From NCBI RefSeq assembly GCF_008704855.1, contig NZ_CP023691.1, positions 6,262,001-6,326,000 of the forward strand: a DNA stretch of 64,000 nt, in the 5' to 3' direction. The stretch comes from Streptomyces platensis. GTDB lineage: Bacteria; Actinomycetota; Actinomycetes; Streptomycetales; Streptomycetaceae. Shown here in pieces: positions 17,189-24,799 of the stretch. The notes beneath the pieces are model-generated. The model worked only from the letters and a program-made list of their open reading frames with translations, made no database searches and was not told where the DNA came from. Numbering within the stretch: the stretch's first letter is position 1; the number at the start of each line of letters is the position of its first letter. The position numbers and the translations under genes were made by a program.

Positions 17189-17273
17189 GTCACGCGTTGC
17201 GGGCGCCAGGTCTTTCCACGTGGTGTCGCCATGCGGAGTGCCACGGCGGGTGTGCCATCCGTAGAGTGGTGAC

Positions 17274-17855
17274 GTGCCCAGGATTCGAGCGGCCTCCGTG
17301 GCCGAGCACCGGTCGATGCAGCGCGGCGCCCTCTTGGACGCCGCCCGCTCCCTGCTGTCCGAAGGCGGAACGGAAGCGCTGACCTTCCCCGCCCTCGCCG
17401 AGCGCACGGGCCTCGCGCGCTCCTCCGTGTATGAGTACTTCCGTTCGCGCGCCGCCGTCGTCGAAGAGCTGTGCGCCGTCGACTTCCCGGTCTGGGCCGC
17501 CGAGGTCGAAGTGGCGATGCAGCGCGTCGACACGCCCGAGGACAAGGTCGAGGCATATGTGCGCCGGCAACTCGCGCTGGTCGGCGACCGGCGCCACCGC
17601 GCCGTCGTGGCCATTTCGGCCGGCGAGCTGGACGCGGGCGCGCGCGAGAAGATCCGCGCGGCACACGGCGGACTCATCGCCATGATCGTCGAGGCGCTCG
17701 CCGCCCTCGGCCACGAACAGCCCCGGCTCGCGGCCATGCTCCTCCAGGGGGTCGTCGACGCCGCGGTCCGCCGCATCGAACTGGGTGCCGCAGAGGACCC
17801 GGGCGAGATCACGGAGGCGGCGGTGGCGATGGCTCTCCGCGGGGTTGGCGGCTGA
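17274..17855 (+). CDS. TetR family transcriptional regulator
   Basis: The 193-residue protein has a TetR N-terminal helix-turn-helix (ALLDAARSLLSEGGTEALTF then LAERTGLARSSVYEYFRSRA) and a helical ligand-binding half. GTG start at 17274, 86 bp after whiG on the same strand. No divergent target gene adjoins it, so its regulon is not evident; position next to whiG is conserved-looking but I cannot assign a role. Confidence 0.88.
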   Translation: MPRIRAASVAEHRSMQRGALLDAARSLLSEGGTEALTFPALAERTGLARSSVYEYFRSRAAVVEELCAVDFPVWAAEVEVAMQRVDTPEDKVEAYVRRQLALVGDRRHRAVVAISAGELDAGAREKIRAAHGGLIAMIVEALAALGHEQPRLAAMLLQGVVDAAVRRIELGAAEDPGEITEAAVAMALRGVGG

Positions 17856-18200
17856 CTTCGGGGGCTTCCCCCCCCGGGCCCCCGGCCCACCCACCCACCT
17901 CCACCACCTCCACGCTCGTTGGCCCCGCAGCCCGCAGCCCGCAGCCCGCAGCCCGCAGCCCGCAGCCCGCAGCCCGCAGCCCGCAGCCCGCAGCCCGCAG
18001 CCCGCAGCCCGCAGCCCGGTCGTGCCCGTGGCGTGGTGCCGAGCTGCTGTGCGGCCCTCGCGCTGCTTTCGCCTGGGCCTGGCGTGGGCCGTTACCCGTG
18101 CGACGCCACCGTCGCCTCGCTGGCCGGGCTGGTCTCACCTTTGCGGGCTCGCCCGTTCCGTGGCGATCACCGCAGCGTCGGGATCACCGATTCGCCGTGG
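17856..18200. other. 345-bp convergent gap, dominated by a heptamer array
   Basis: Lies between the ends of the TetR gene (+) and the M23 peptidase gene (-). The left third is C-rich, the middle is the CCCGCAG array, and the right part (18019-18200) has no recognisable feature. Confidence 0.6.
17924..18018. repeat. Perfect heptanucleotide microsatellite (CCCGCAG)13 plus CCCG
   Basis: Thirteen uninterrupted copies of CCCGCAG run from 17924 to 18014, then CCCG. On the minus strand this reads GGG-CTGC-GGG-CTGC..., i.e. a regular series of G3 tracts with 4-nt loops, which meets the usual G-quadruplex pattern. The period of seven is not a codon multiple and all overlapping ORFs are artefacts of it. 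Confidence 0.95.
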
Positions 18201-19712
18201 TCACGGCGTCTCGCGCTCACTCACCCCCTCGCCCGACGACGTGCCACGAGCGCCCTCCACTCCGCCGCCTCCGCGGGTCCTCCTCGCCTGCCGAGGCCGG
18301 GCCGCGGGGAGCCGACCGAACGCCCAGATCGCCACGGCCGCGAGTCCGGCCGCCTCGATGAGGGCTGCCGCCGTAGGCGCCGAGCTTCTTGCCTGCGCTG
18401 TGAGCTCCGGTGGTTCTGGATGCGGGGAAGAGGCAGCGCCGCCTGCCGGTAGGGGAATCCCGAAGATCGGCAGTAGTCGGGACGGGCCGCCGCGGAGCAT
18501 GCTTCGGGGCAGCAGGGACAGTGGGTCCAGGTAGGTCTTGCCGCGGCGTAGGCCCCAGTGGAGGCAGGGCTCGCGGCAGTGGAACGGGCCGTCGGGCTGG
18601 AGGACGGCGACTGGCTGGCCGGCCTTGACGCGCTGGCCCTTCCGGACCGTGGAGCGTACGGGTTCGTACGTGGTGCGTAACGGAGGGCGGCCCGAGCGGG
18701 AGACCTCGAGGGTCAGGACGCCGCGGCCTGCGACGGTTCCCGCATAGGTCACCCGGCCAGGGGCCGCTGCTCGCACCACGGCGCCGGCGGAAGCGGCCAG
18801 GTCCACGCCGCGGTGCCCGGCCGCCCACGGGGAAGGAGGCGGCTCCCAGCCCCTGATCACCGTTGGTTGTGCGCCCACAGGGCCTCCCACCGGCCAGGAT
18901 CTGTCCTTGTCCGGTGGCACGGCAGGTGCCGCGGGTGCCCCACTCTCGGCACGCCACCCCACCCCCTCGCCCACCTCCCCACGTCCCGCAACCACCGCCC
19001 AATCCACCCCGCGCCCCACCGGTTCGTCGACCTCGCGCCCCACCGGCCTCTCCGCCCCACGCAGCTCCGGCCTCTTCGCGCCGCGCAGCACCGGCCCCTC
19101 CGTCCCGCTCCCCGCAGGCCCGTCGATCCGGTGCTGCCCGGGCCGCCCCGCCACGAGCCCCAGCCCGCCCTCTGCCCCGCGCGCCGCCAGTCGTTCCACC
19201 CCACCCTCCACCCCTCGCCCCGCCACCCCATTCACCGACGGAGCGGCAGCGCTCGCGAGGGCCGGTGTGAAGAGTGTGAGGACCGCGGCCGTGGCCGGGG
19301 CCAGCAGCACGCCCGCCGCGTGGGCGGGGAAGAAGCAGCTCGGCCCATACCCCTTCGGCTCTCCTCGCGGCCCCGGTGGCAGAGGCGCGGGCGACCGGAA
19401 GCGGGACGGGGGCGGGGACGAGCAGCGAGACCGGGACCGGGACCGGGACCTGGACCTGGACCTGGACTGGGACCGAGGCGGAGGTGGGAACGAGGGCGAG
19501 GACCGTGGCCGGCGCCGGGCAGCCGGGAGGGGCCCCGGCCCGTGCCCCGCTCGGTCGCGGCCCCGGTGCCTGGGCCGCCCACCGGCCACCAGCCGCGGGA
19601 AGCGCCCCCGGAGGTCGCTGAAGGAGGCGCGGAAGGCGCTGGTCGGGAGCGAATGCCGGCGGGGATTTTGTTGCGGGTCTCGTCGCGGGTCTCGTCGCGG
19701 GTTTCGTCGCAT
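18201..19712 (-). CDS. Secreted M23 family metallopeptidase (start uncertain)
   Basis: Peptidoglycan endopeptidase-type protein. A hydrophobic signal-like segment (AGVLLAPATAAVLTLFTPAL, then ASA) precedes a linker and an M23 domain with HRGVDLAASAGAVVRAAAPG and PCLHWGLRRGKTYLDPLSLL; the latter form is usual in streptomycete members. A C-terminal hydrophobic stretch (AALIEAAGLAAVAIWAFG) could anchor it. The frame is open to 19853, inside the probable rpsB promoter region; ATG 19712 is a compromise. Codons upstream of ~19400 encode Arg/Ser/Pro repeats and may be partly untranslated. A well-placed GAGGAG-ATG at 19348 is in another frame. Confidence 0.7.
   Translation of the reverse strand: MRRNPRRDPRRDPQQNPRRHSLPTSAFRASFSDLRGRFPRLVAGGRPRHRGRDRAGHGPGPLPAARRRPRSSPSFPPPPRSQSRSRSRSRSRSRSRCSSPPPSRFRSPAPLPPGPRGEPKGYGPSCFFPAHAAGVLLAPATAAVLTLFTPALASAAAPSVNGVAGRGVEGGVERLAARGAEGGLGLVAGRPGQHRIDGPAGSGTEGPVLRGAKRPELRGAERPVGREVDEPVGRGVDWAVVAGRGEVGEGVGWRAESGAPAAPAVPPDKDRSWPVGGPVGAQPTVIRGWEPPPSPWAAGHRGVDLAASAGAVVRAAAPGRVTYAGTVAGRGVLTLEVSRSGRPPLRTTYEPVRSTVRKGQRVKAGQPVAVLQPDGPFHCREPCLHWGLRRGKTYLDPLSLLPRSMLRGGPSRLLPIFGIPLPAGGAASSPHPEPPELTAQARSSAPTAAALIEAAGLAAVAIWAFGRLPAARPRQARRTRGGGGVEGARGTSSGEGVSERETP
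19431..19472. repeat. Hexamer repeat (CCGGGA/CCTGGA)7
   Basis: Seven 6-bp units: three CCGGGA, three CCTGGA and CTGGGA. If the long M23 frame is translated they encode alternating Arg-Ser on the minus strand; the period keeps the frame. Confidence 0.85.
19673..19708. repeat. Three 12-bp tandem repeats (GCGGGTCTCGTC)
   Basis: Two exact copies and a third with one change (GCGGGTTTCGTC), ending just before the candidate ATG (minus) at 19712. On the minus strand they encode an Arg-Arg-Asp-Pro-type repeat if translated. Confidence 0.85.
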
Positions 19713-20052
19713 GTGCTGACGGTGGCGCAGTCCGTCGCGGGGTGTGGATCTTGGTCTGAAGCTGTGGATGACGGGGCGGTTGTGGACAACGGTGTCACTC
19801 GGGCGGGGCTCGAAAAGGTGCGTGTCGCCCGGTGCATCGGCAGTCCCGTACACTTCTGATGGCGATCCGGGTCACCGGGTCGACTTCGCACGCCCCGCCG
19901 TCAGTGCACCAGTCCCGTTCGGGCAGCACGACGGCCGCGCCCCTCGGTCCTCGGACGGCTCCGCAAGGTGTCTTCCCCGGCAGGCGCGTCGGGGCGTCAG
20001 GCACCGCGGCCGACCGGCCGCAGTGGAACCGAGAACAACAAGGAGTACGGCC
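19713..20052. other. 340-bp leader and promoter region of rpsB
   Basis: Contains the DnaA-box-like cluster (19743-19789) and, further on, TACACT at 19850-19855 as a possible -10 element, leaving a ~190-nt leader before rpsB. I see no open gene and no recognised S2 leader motif. Confidence 0.45.
19743..19789 (-). promoter_or_regulatory. Cluster of three co-oriented DnaA-box-like sites before rpsB
   Basis: Read on the minus strand the sites are TTGTCCACA (19781-19789), TCATCCACA (19763-19771) and AGATCCACA (19743-19751). The first two fit the streptomycete consensus (T/C)(T/C)(G/A/C)TCCACA exactly; the third keeps only the TCCACA core. Start-to-start spacing is 20 and 18 bp, about two helical turns, so all could face the same side of the helix. 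Confidence 0.5.
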
Positions 20053-20949
20053 ATGGCCGTCGTCACGATGCGGGAGCTGCTGGAGAGCGGCGTCCACTTC
20101 GGGCACCAGACCCGCCGCTGGAACCCGAAGATGAAGCGCTTCATCTTCACCGAGCGCAACGGCATCTACATCATCGACCTGCTCCAGTCGCTGTCGTACA
20201 TCGACCGCGCCTACGAGTTCGTCAAGGAGACCGTCGCCCACGGCGGCTCGGTCATGTTCGTCGGCACGAAGAAGCAGGCCCAGGAGGCCATTGCCGAGCA
20301 GGCGACCCGCGTGGGCATGCCCTACGTGAACCAGCGCTGGCTCGGCGGCATGCTGACCAACTTCTCGACCGTCTACAAGCGCCTTCAGCGCCTGAAGGAG
20401 CTCGAGCAGATCGACTTCGAGGATGTGGCCGCCTCCGGCCTCACCAAGAAGGAGCTCCTGGTTCTCTCCCGCGAGAAGGCCAAGCTGGAGAAGACCCTGG
20501 GCGGTATCCGCGAGATGCAGAAGGTGCCCAGCGCCGTCTGGATCGTGGACACCAAGAAGGAGCACATTGCCGTCGGTGAGGCGCGCAAGCTCAACATCCC
20601 GGTCGTCGCGATCCTCGACACCAACTGCGACCCGGACGAGGTCGACTACAAGATCCCGGGCAACGACGACGCGATCCGCTCCGTCACCCTGCTCACCCGC
20701 GTGATCGCCGACGCCGTCGCCGAGGGCCTCATCGCCCGCTCCGGTGCCGCCACCGGCGACCAGAAGCCCGGCGAGAAGGCCGCTGGCGCCGAGCCGCTGG
20801 CCGAGTGGGAGCGCGACCTGCTCGAGGGCGAGAAGAAGGCTGACGACGAGGCCCCCAAGGCCGAGGAGAAGCCCGCTGAGGAGGCCGCTCCGGCCGCCGA
20901 GGCCCCCGCCGCCGAGGCCGAGGCCGAGAAGCCGGCCGAGCAGGCCTGA
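20053..20949 (+). CDS. rpsB: 30S ribosomal protein uS2
   Basis: The 298-residue protein matches uS2 (MRELLESGVHFGHQTRRWNP; GTKKQAQEAIAEQA; NQRWLGGMLTNFSTVYKR; VAILDTNCDPDEVDYKIPGN). The last ~70 residues are Ala/Glu/Lys/Pro-rich, an actinobacterial extension. ATG 20053 is preceded by AAGGAG; the in-frame extension to 19744 crosses the promoter region and is rejected. First gene of rpsB-tsf-pyrH-frr-cdsA. Confidence 0.97.
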   Translation: MAVVTMRELLESGVHFGHQTRRWNPKMKRFIFTERNGIYIIDLLQSLSYIDRAYEFVKETVAHGGSVMFVGTKKQAQEAIAEQATRVGMPYVNQRWLGGMLTNFSTVYKRLQRLKELEQIDFEDVAASGLTKKELLVLSREKAKLEKTLGGIREMQKVPSAVWIVDTKKEHIAVGEARKLNIPVVAILDTNCDPDEVDYKIPGNDDAIRSVTLLTRVIADAVAEGLIARSGAATGDQKPGEKAAGAEPLAEWERDLLEGEKKADDEAPKAEEKPAEEAAPAAEAPAAEAEAEKPAEQA

Positions 20950-20968
20950 CCCGCAGCATCCGGCTGAT

Positions 20969-21008
20969 GACGGCGGGGGAGGGCGCCACAAGCGCCGCCC
21001 CCGCCGTC
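20969..21008 (+). terminator. Strong hairpin between rpsB and tsf
   Basis: GACGGCGGGGG pairs with CCCCCGCCGTC (11 bp), extended by GCGC/GCGC around a CACAA loop. An attenuator between rpsB and tsf at this place is common in bacteria and would make EF-Ts less abundant or separately tuned; no U-tract follows. Confidence 0.6.
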
Positions 21009-21057
21009 CACCCGTAGATCTTTCGACTTCGAGATTTCGAGAAGAGATTCACAGACC

Positions 21058-21894
21058 ATGGCGAACTACACCGCCGCTGACGTCAAGAAGCTCCGCGAGC
21101 TCACCGGCGCCGGCATGATGGACTGCAAGAAGGCCCTGGACGAGGCCGAGGGCAACGTCGACAAGGCCGTCGAGGCGCTGCGTATCAAGGGCCAGAAGGG
21201 CGTCGCCAAGCGCGAGGGCCGGTCCGCCGAGAACGGCGCGGTGGTCTCCGTGATCGCCGGCGACAACACCTCCGGTGTCATCGTCGAGCTGAAGTGCGAG
21301 ACGGACTTCGTCGCCAAGGGCGAGAAGTTCCAGGCCGTCGCCAACGAGATCGCCGCGCACGTCGCGAAGACCTCCCCGGCCGACATCGAGGCCCTGCTCG
21401 CCTCCGAGATCGAGGCCGGCAAGACCGTCCAGGCGTTCGTCGACGAGGCCAACGCCACCCTGGGCGAGAAGATCGTCCTGGACCGCTTCGCGCAGTTCGC
21501 CGACGGCTACGTGGCGGCGTACATGCACCGCACCATGCCCGACCTGCCGCCGCAGATCGGTGTTCTCGTCGAGCTCGACAAGGAGAACGCCGAGGTCGCC
21601 AAGGGCATTGCGCAGCACATCGCCGCGTTCGCCCCGAAGTACCTCGCCAAGGACGACGTGCCGGCCGAGGTCGTCGAGGCCGAGCGGCGTGTCGCCGAGG
21701 AGACCACCCGCGCGGAGGGCAAGCCCGAGGCTGCTCTTCCGAAGATCGTCGAGGGTCGGATCAACGGCTTCTTCAAGGACGCGACGCTGCTCGGTCAGCC
21801 GTACGCCCTTGACAACAAGAAGTCCGTTGAGAAGGTCCTCCAGGAGGCCGGTGTCACCCTGAAGCGCTTCTCGCGCATCAAGGTCGGCATCTGA
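21058..21894 (+). CDS. tsf: Translation elongation factor EF-Ts
   Basis: Nucleotide exchange factor for EF-Tu. The 278 residues contain the UBA-like N-terminus (VKKLRELTGAGMMDCKKALD), the TDFVAKGEKF motif that contacts EF-Tu, and the C-terminal coiled segment (QPYALDNKKSVEKVLQEAGV). ATG 21058. Sits between two hairpins. Confidence 0.97.
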   Translation: MANYTAADVKKLRELTGAGMMDCKKALDEAEGNVDKAVEALRIKGQKGVAKREGRSAENGAVVSVIAGDNTSGVIVELKCETDFVAKGEKFQAVANEIAAHVAKTSPADIEALLASEIEAGKTVQAFVDEANATLGEKIVLDRFAQFADGYVAAYMHRTMPDLPPQIGVLVELDKENAEVAKGIAQHIAAFAPKYLAKDDVPAEVVEAERRVAEETTRAEGKPEAALPKIVEGRINGFFKDATLLGQPYALDNKKSVEKVLQEAGVTLKRFSRIKVGI

Positions 21895-21918
21895 GCCTGT
21901 CGCGAAGGCAGCGAATGA

Positions 21919-21966
21919 CCTGCGACCCCGCTAGGGTCGTACGCAGTCGGCCGCTCAACGGCCGGC
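21919..21966 (+). other. Two short tandem hairpins in the tsf-pyrH gap
   Basis: CGACCC-CGCTA-GGGTCG (around 21924-21940) and CGGCCG-CTCAA-CGGCCG (around 21949-21965) are perfect 6-bp stems with 5-nt loops. They precede the larger hairpin at 21983. The first contains CTAGGGT, which could alternatively be a -10 element. Confidence 0.4.
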
Positions 21967-21982
21967 CGCAGATGTGACGAGG

Positions 21983-22029
21983 AGGCCATTGCCGCAGAGG
22001 GATCTGAACCAGACCCACGGCAATGGCCT
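21983..22029 (+). terminator. 12-bp hairpin terminator/attenuator upstream of pyrH
   Basis: AGGCCATTGCCG (21983-21994) pairs perfectly with CGGCAATGGCCT (22018-22029); the 23-nt loop holds a small inner hairpin CAGA-GGGA-TCTG. It is followed by TCTTCGTATGT, moderately U-rich, and lies 28 bp before the pyrH start. Confidence 0.65.
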
Positions 22030-22056
22030 TCTTCGTATGTGCACGAGGAGAGCTCA

Positions 22057-22827
22057 ATGATTCACGGTGCCGACGGCGCGCACACAGACCATGCCGGTCA
22101 CGGCGGCAGGCGACGCTTCCTGCTGAAGCTGTCGGGCGAAGCGTTCGCCGGCGGCGGGGGACTGGGCGTCGACCCCGACGTCGTGCACGCGATGGCCCGC
22201 GAGATCGCCGCCGTGGTGCGCGACGGCTACGAGATCGCCATCGTGATCGGCGGCGGCAATTTCTTCCGCGGCGCCGAACTCCAGCAGCGCGGTATGGACC
22301 GGGCCCGCTCCGACTACATGGGCATGCTCGGCACGGTCATGAACTGTCTGGCCCTCCAGGACTTCCTGGAGAAGGAGGGCATCGACTCCCGCGTCCAGAC
22401 AGCCATCACCATGGGACAGGTCGCGGAGCCGTACATTCCGCTGCGCGCGGTGCGCCACCTGGAGAAGGGCCGGGTCGTCATCTTCGGCGCCGGTATGGGT
22501 ATGCCGTACTTCTCCACCGACACCACCGCTGCCCAGCGTGCCCTGGAGATCGACGCCGAGGCCATGCTGATGGGGAAGAACGGGGTGGACGGGGTCTACG
22601 ACTCCGACCCCAAGAAGAACCCCGACGCGGTGAAGTTCGACGCGCTCGAATACGGCGAGGTGATCACCCGTGACCTGAAGGTCGCCGATGCCACCGCCAT
22701 CACGCTGTGCCGGGACAACAAGCTCCCGATCCTCGTGTTCGAGCTGCTCGCCGAGGGCAACATCGCGCGTGCGGTGAAGGGTGAGAAGATCGGCACGCTC
22801 GTCAGCGATCAGGACACCCGGGCCTGA
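22057..22827 (+). CDS. pyrH: UMP kinase PyrH
   Basis: Hexameric bacterial UMP kinase (UMP + ATP to UDP). The 256 residues show the amino acid kinase fold: FLLKLSGEAFAGGGGLGVDP, VIGGGNFFRGAELQQRGMDR, and FGAGMGMPYFSTDTTAAQRA. ATG 22057 with GAGGAG 10 nt upstream is preferred to the in-frame ATG at 22039 that starts inside the leader. Probable independent control by the three upstream hairpins. Confidence 0.96.
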   Translation: MIHGADGAHTDHAGHGGRRRFLLKLSGEAFAGGGGLGVDPDVVHAMAREIAAVVRDGYEIAIVIGGGNFFRGAELQQRGMDRARSDYMGMLGTVMNCLALQDFLEKEGIDSRVQTAITMGQVAEPYIPLRAVRHLEKGRVVIFGAGMGMPYFSTDTTAAQRALEIDAEAMLMGKNGVDGVYDSDPKKNPDAVKFDALEYGEVITRDLKVADATAITLCRDNKLPILVFELLAEGNIARAVKGEKIGTLVSDQDTRA

Positions 22828-22836
22828 CGGCCTCAA

Positions 22837-22878
22837 CTGCCGCGATTCCGTACGGGCATCGGCCCGTACGGGCGGCAG
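22837..22878 (+). terminator. Long composite hairpin between pyrH and frr
   Basis: CCGTACGGGC-ATCG-GCCCGTACGG is a perfect 10-bp stem, closed outside by CTGCCGC/GCGGCAG with a 4-nt bulge (GATT). Located 10 bp after the pyrH stop. No U-tract. Confidence 0.55.
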
Positions 22879-23002
22879 CTCCCGGCCGGGGTAGGACCCT
22901 GGTACGGGGATGGACAACGGCCTGCCGGTCGGACACCGTGCAGGAGAAGACGCGCGGCAGGGGCGAGGCTCTGCTTCTTACCGAAAAGACCAGGAGCAAG
23001 TG

Positions 23003-23560
23003 GTGATCGAAGAGACCCTCCTCGAGGCCGAGGAGAAGATGGAGAAGGCCGTCGTGGTCGCCAAGGAGGACTTCGCCGCGATTCGCACCGGGCGTGCGCA
23101 CCCGGCGATGTTCAACAAGATCGTGGCGGACTACTACGGTGCCATGACGCCGATCAACCAGCTGGCGTCGTTCTCGGTGCCCGAGCCGCGGATGGCCGTG
23201 GTGACCCCGTTCGACAAGAGCGCGCTGCGCAACATCGAGCAGGCCATCCGCGACTCCGACCTCGGCGTCAACCCGAGCAACGACGGCAACATCATCCGAG
23301 TGACGTTCCCGGAGCTGACCGAGGAGCGCCGCAAGGAGTTCATCAAGGTCGCCAAGAACAAGGGCGAGGACGCGAAGATCTCGATCCGCAGCGTCCGGCG
23401 CAAGGCCAAGGAGACCCTCGACAAGCTCGTCAAGGACAAGGAGTCCGGCGAGGACGAGGTCCGCCGCGCCGAGAAGGAGCTCGACGACACCACCGCGAAG
23501 TACGTCGCGCAGGTGGACGAGCTCCTCAAGCACAAGGAATCCGAGCTCCTCGAGGTCTGA
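23003..23560 (+). CDS. frr: Ribosome recycling factor
   Basis: With EF-G splits post-termination ribosomes. The 185 residues match RRF across its length (EAEEKMEKAVVVAKEDFAAI; RTGRAHPAMFNKIVADYYG; IRVTFPELTEERRKEFIKVA). GTG 23003 preceded by CAGGAG; the in-frame extension to 22910 is leader. The stop overlaps the cdsA start (TGATG). Confidence 0.97.
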   Translation: MIEETLLEAEEKMEKAVVVAKEDFAAIRTGRAHPAMFNKIVADYYGAMTPINQLASFSVPEPRMAVVTPFDKSALRNIEQAIRDSDLGVNPSNDGNIIRVTFPELTEERRKEFIKVAKNKGEDAKISIRSVRRKAKETLDKLVKDKESGEDEVRRAEKELDDTTAKYVAQVDELLKHKESELLEV

Positions 23561-24726
23561 TGAACGAGTCTTCCTGGGGGGCCCCGCCCGGCGCCGGTCA
23601 ATGGGGACCGCCCGACCACGGACCGGCCCCCTCGCTTCGCGGGGCGGCGCCCCCCGCTCCGGCGGGTCCGGTGTACGACTGGGGCGATGCGGCGCAGACT
23701 CGGCCCATGCCCTTTGTCCCCGGGCAAGGCGGATACCAGGATGACAACCGAGAACATCGGGACATCCGGGATAACCAGGATCACCTGGACGACCGGGGGG
23801 CTGCTCGACGGAGCGGCCCCCTGTTCCGCGACGAAAAGCCGCAGGAGCCCATGCCCACCTCTCTTTCCGGGTCCGACAGCTCGCCGGACTCAGAGAAGCC
23901 GAAGAAGAAGAGCGCGGGCCGCAACCTGCCCGCCGCCATAGGGGTCGGCATCGGCCTCGGCGCGATCATTGTTGCGTCGCTCTTCGTCTACAAGCCCGTC
24001 TTCATCGGCGTGATAGCGATCGCCGTGGTCGTGGGCCTGTGGGAGCTGACCTCGCGGCTGGCGGAGCGCAAGGACATCCGGGTGCCGCTGGTGCCGCTCG
24101 CGGTCGGCGGTACGGCCATGGTGGTGGCCGGCTATGTCCGCGGCGCCGAGGGTGCCTGGGTGGCGATGGCGCTCACCGCGCTCGCCGTGCTCGTCTGGCG
24201 GATGACCGAGGCGCCCGAGAACTATCTGCGGGATGTCACCGCCGGCGTCTTCGCGGCGTTCTATGTGCCCTTCCTCGCGACGTTCGTGGCACTGATGCTC
24301 GCGGCCGAAGCCGACGGGCCGGAGCGGGTGATGACGTTCCTGCTGCTCACGGTCGTCAGCGACACCGGTGCGTACGCGGTCGGCTGGCGCTTCGGCAAGC
24401 ACAAGCTCGCCCCGCGCATCAGCCCCGGCAAGACCCGCGAGGGACTCCTCGGCGCGGTGCTCTTCGCGATGGCGGCCGGCGCGCTGTGCATGGAGTTCCT
24501 GATCGTGGACGGCGCCTGGTGGCAGGGTCTGCTGCTCGGCCTCGCCGTCGCGGCCAGCGCGACCCTCGGCGACCTCGGCGAGTCCATGATCAAGCGGGAC
24601 CTCGGCATCAAGGACATGGGCACTCTGCTCCCCGGTCACGGCGGCATCATGGACCGGCTCGACTCCCTGCTGCCGACCGCACCGGTCGTCTGGCTGCTTT
24701 TCGTGATCTTCGTGGGAGCCGGCTGA
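23560..24726 (+). CDS. cdsA: Phosphatidate cytidylyltransferase CdsA
   Basis: Makes CDP-diacylglycerol from phosphatidate and CTP, the precursor of phosphatidylinositol, phosphatidylglycerol and phosphatidylethanolamine. The 388 residues begin with a ~115-residue Pro/Gly/Asp-rich cytoplasmic leader, then about eight membrane segments, and end with the family signature SMIKRDLGIKDMGTLLPGHG followed by GIMDR. The leader is longer than in E. coli. Translationally coupled to frr. Confidence 0.96.
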   Translation: MNESSWGAPPGAGQWGPPDHGPAPSLRGAAPPAPAGPVYDWGDAAQTRPMPFVPGQGGYQDDNREHRDIRDNQDHLDDRGAARRSGPLFRDEKPQEPMPTSLSGSDSSPDSEKPKKKSAGRNLPAAIGVGIGLGAIIVASLFVYKPVFIGVIAIAVVVGLWELTSRLAERKDIRVPLVPLAVGGTAMVVAGYVRGAEGAWVAMALTALAVLVWRMTEAPENYLRDVTAGVFAAFYVPFLATFVALMLAAEADGPERVMTFLLLTVVSDTGAYAVGWRFGKHKLAPRISPGKTREGLLGAVLFAMAAGALCMEFLIVDGAWWQGLLLGLAVAASATLGDLGESMIKRDLGIKDMGTLLPGHGGIMDRLDSLLPTAPVVWLLFVIFVGAG

Positions 24727-24740
24727 TCGCACGGTTCTCG

Positions 24741-24784
24741 CAGGTGAGGGCAGGGAGAGGAAGTCCTCTCCCTGCCCTCACCTG
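24741..24784. terminator. Perfect 21-bp inverted repeat, bidirectional terminator
   Basis: Arms 24741-24761 and 24764-24784 are perfectly complementary over 21 bp, with a 2-nt spacer (AG). It lies between the convergent ends of cdsA and the DUF4239 gene and can terminate both. Confidence 0.85.
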
Positions 24785-24799
24785 TGCGCCGACCGCCGC

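Noticed and set aside
17924..18018. CRISPR-like array
   Set aside because: The 7-bp unit is contiguous with no spacers, and no cas genes are present; it is a microsatellite.
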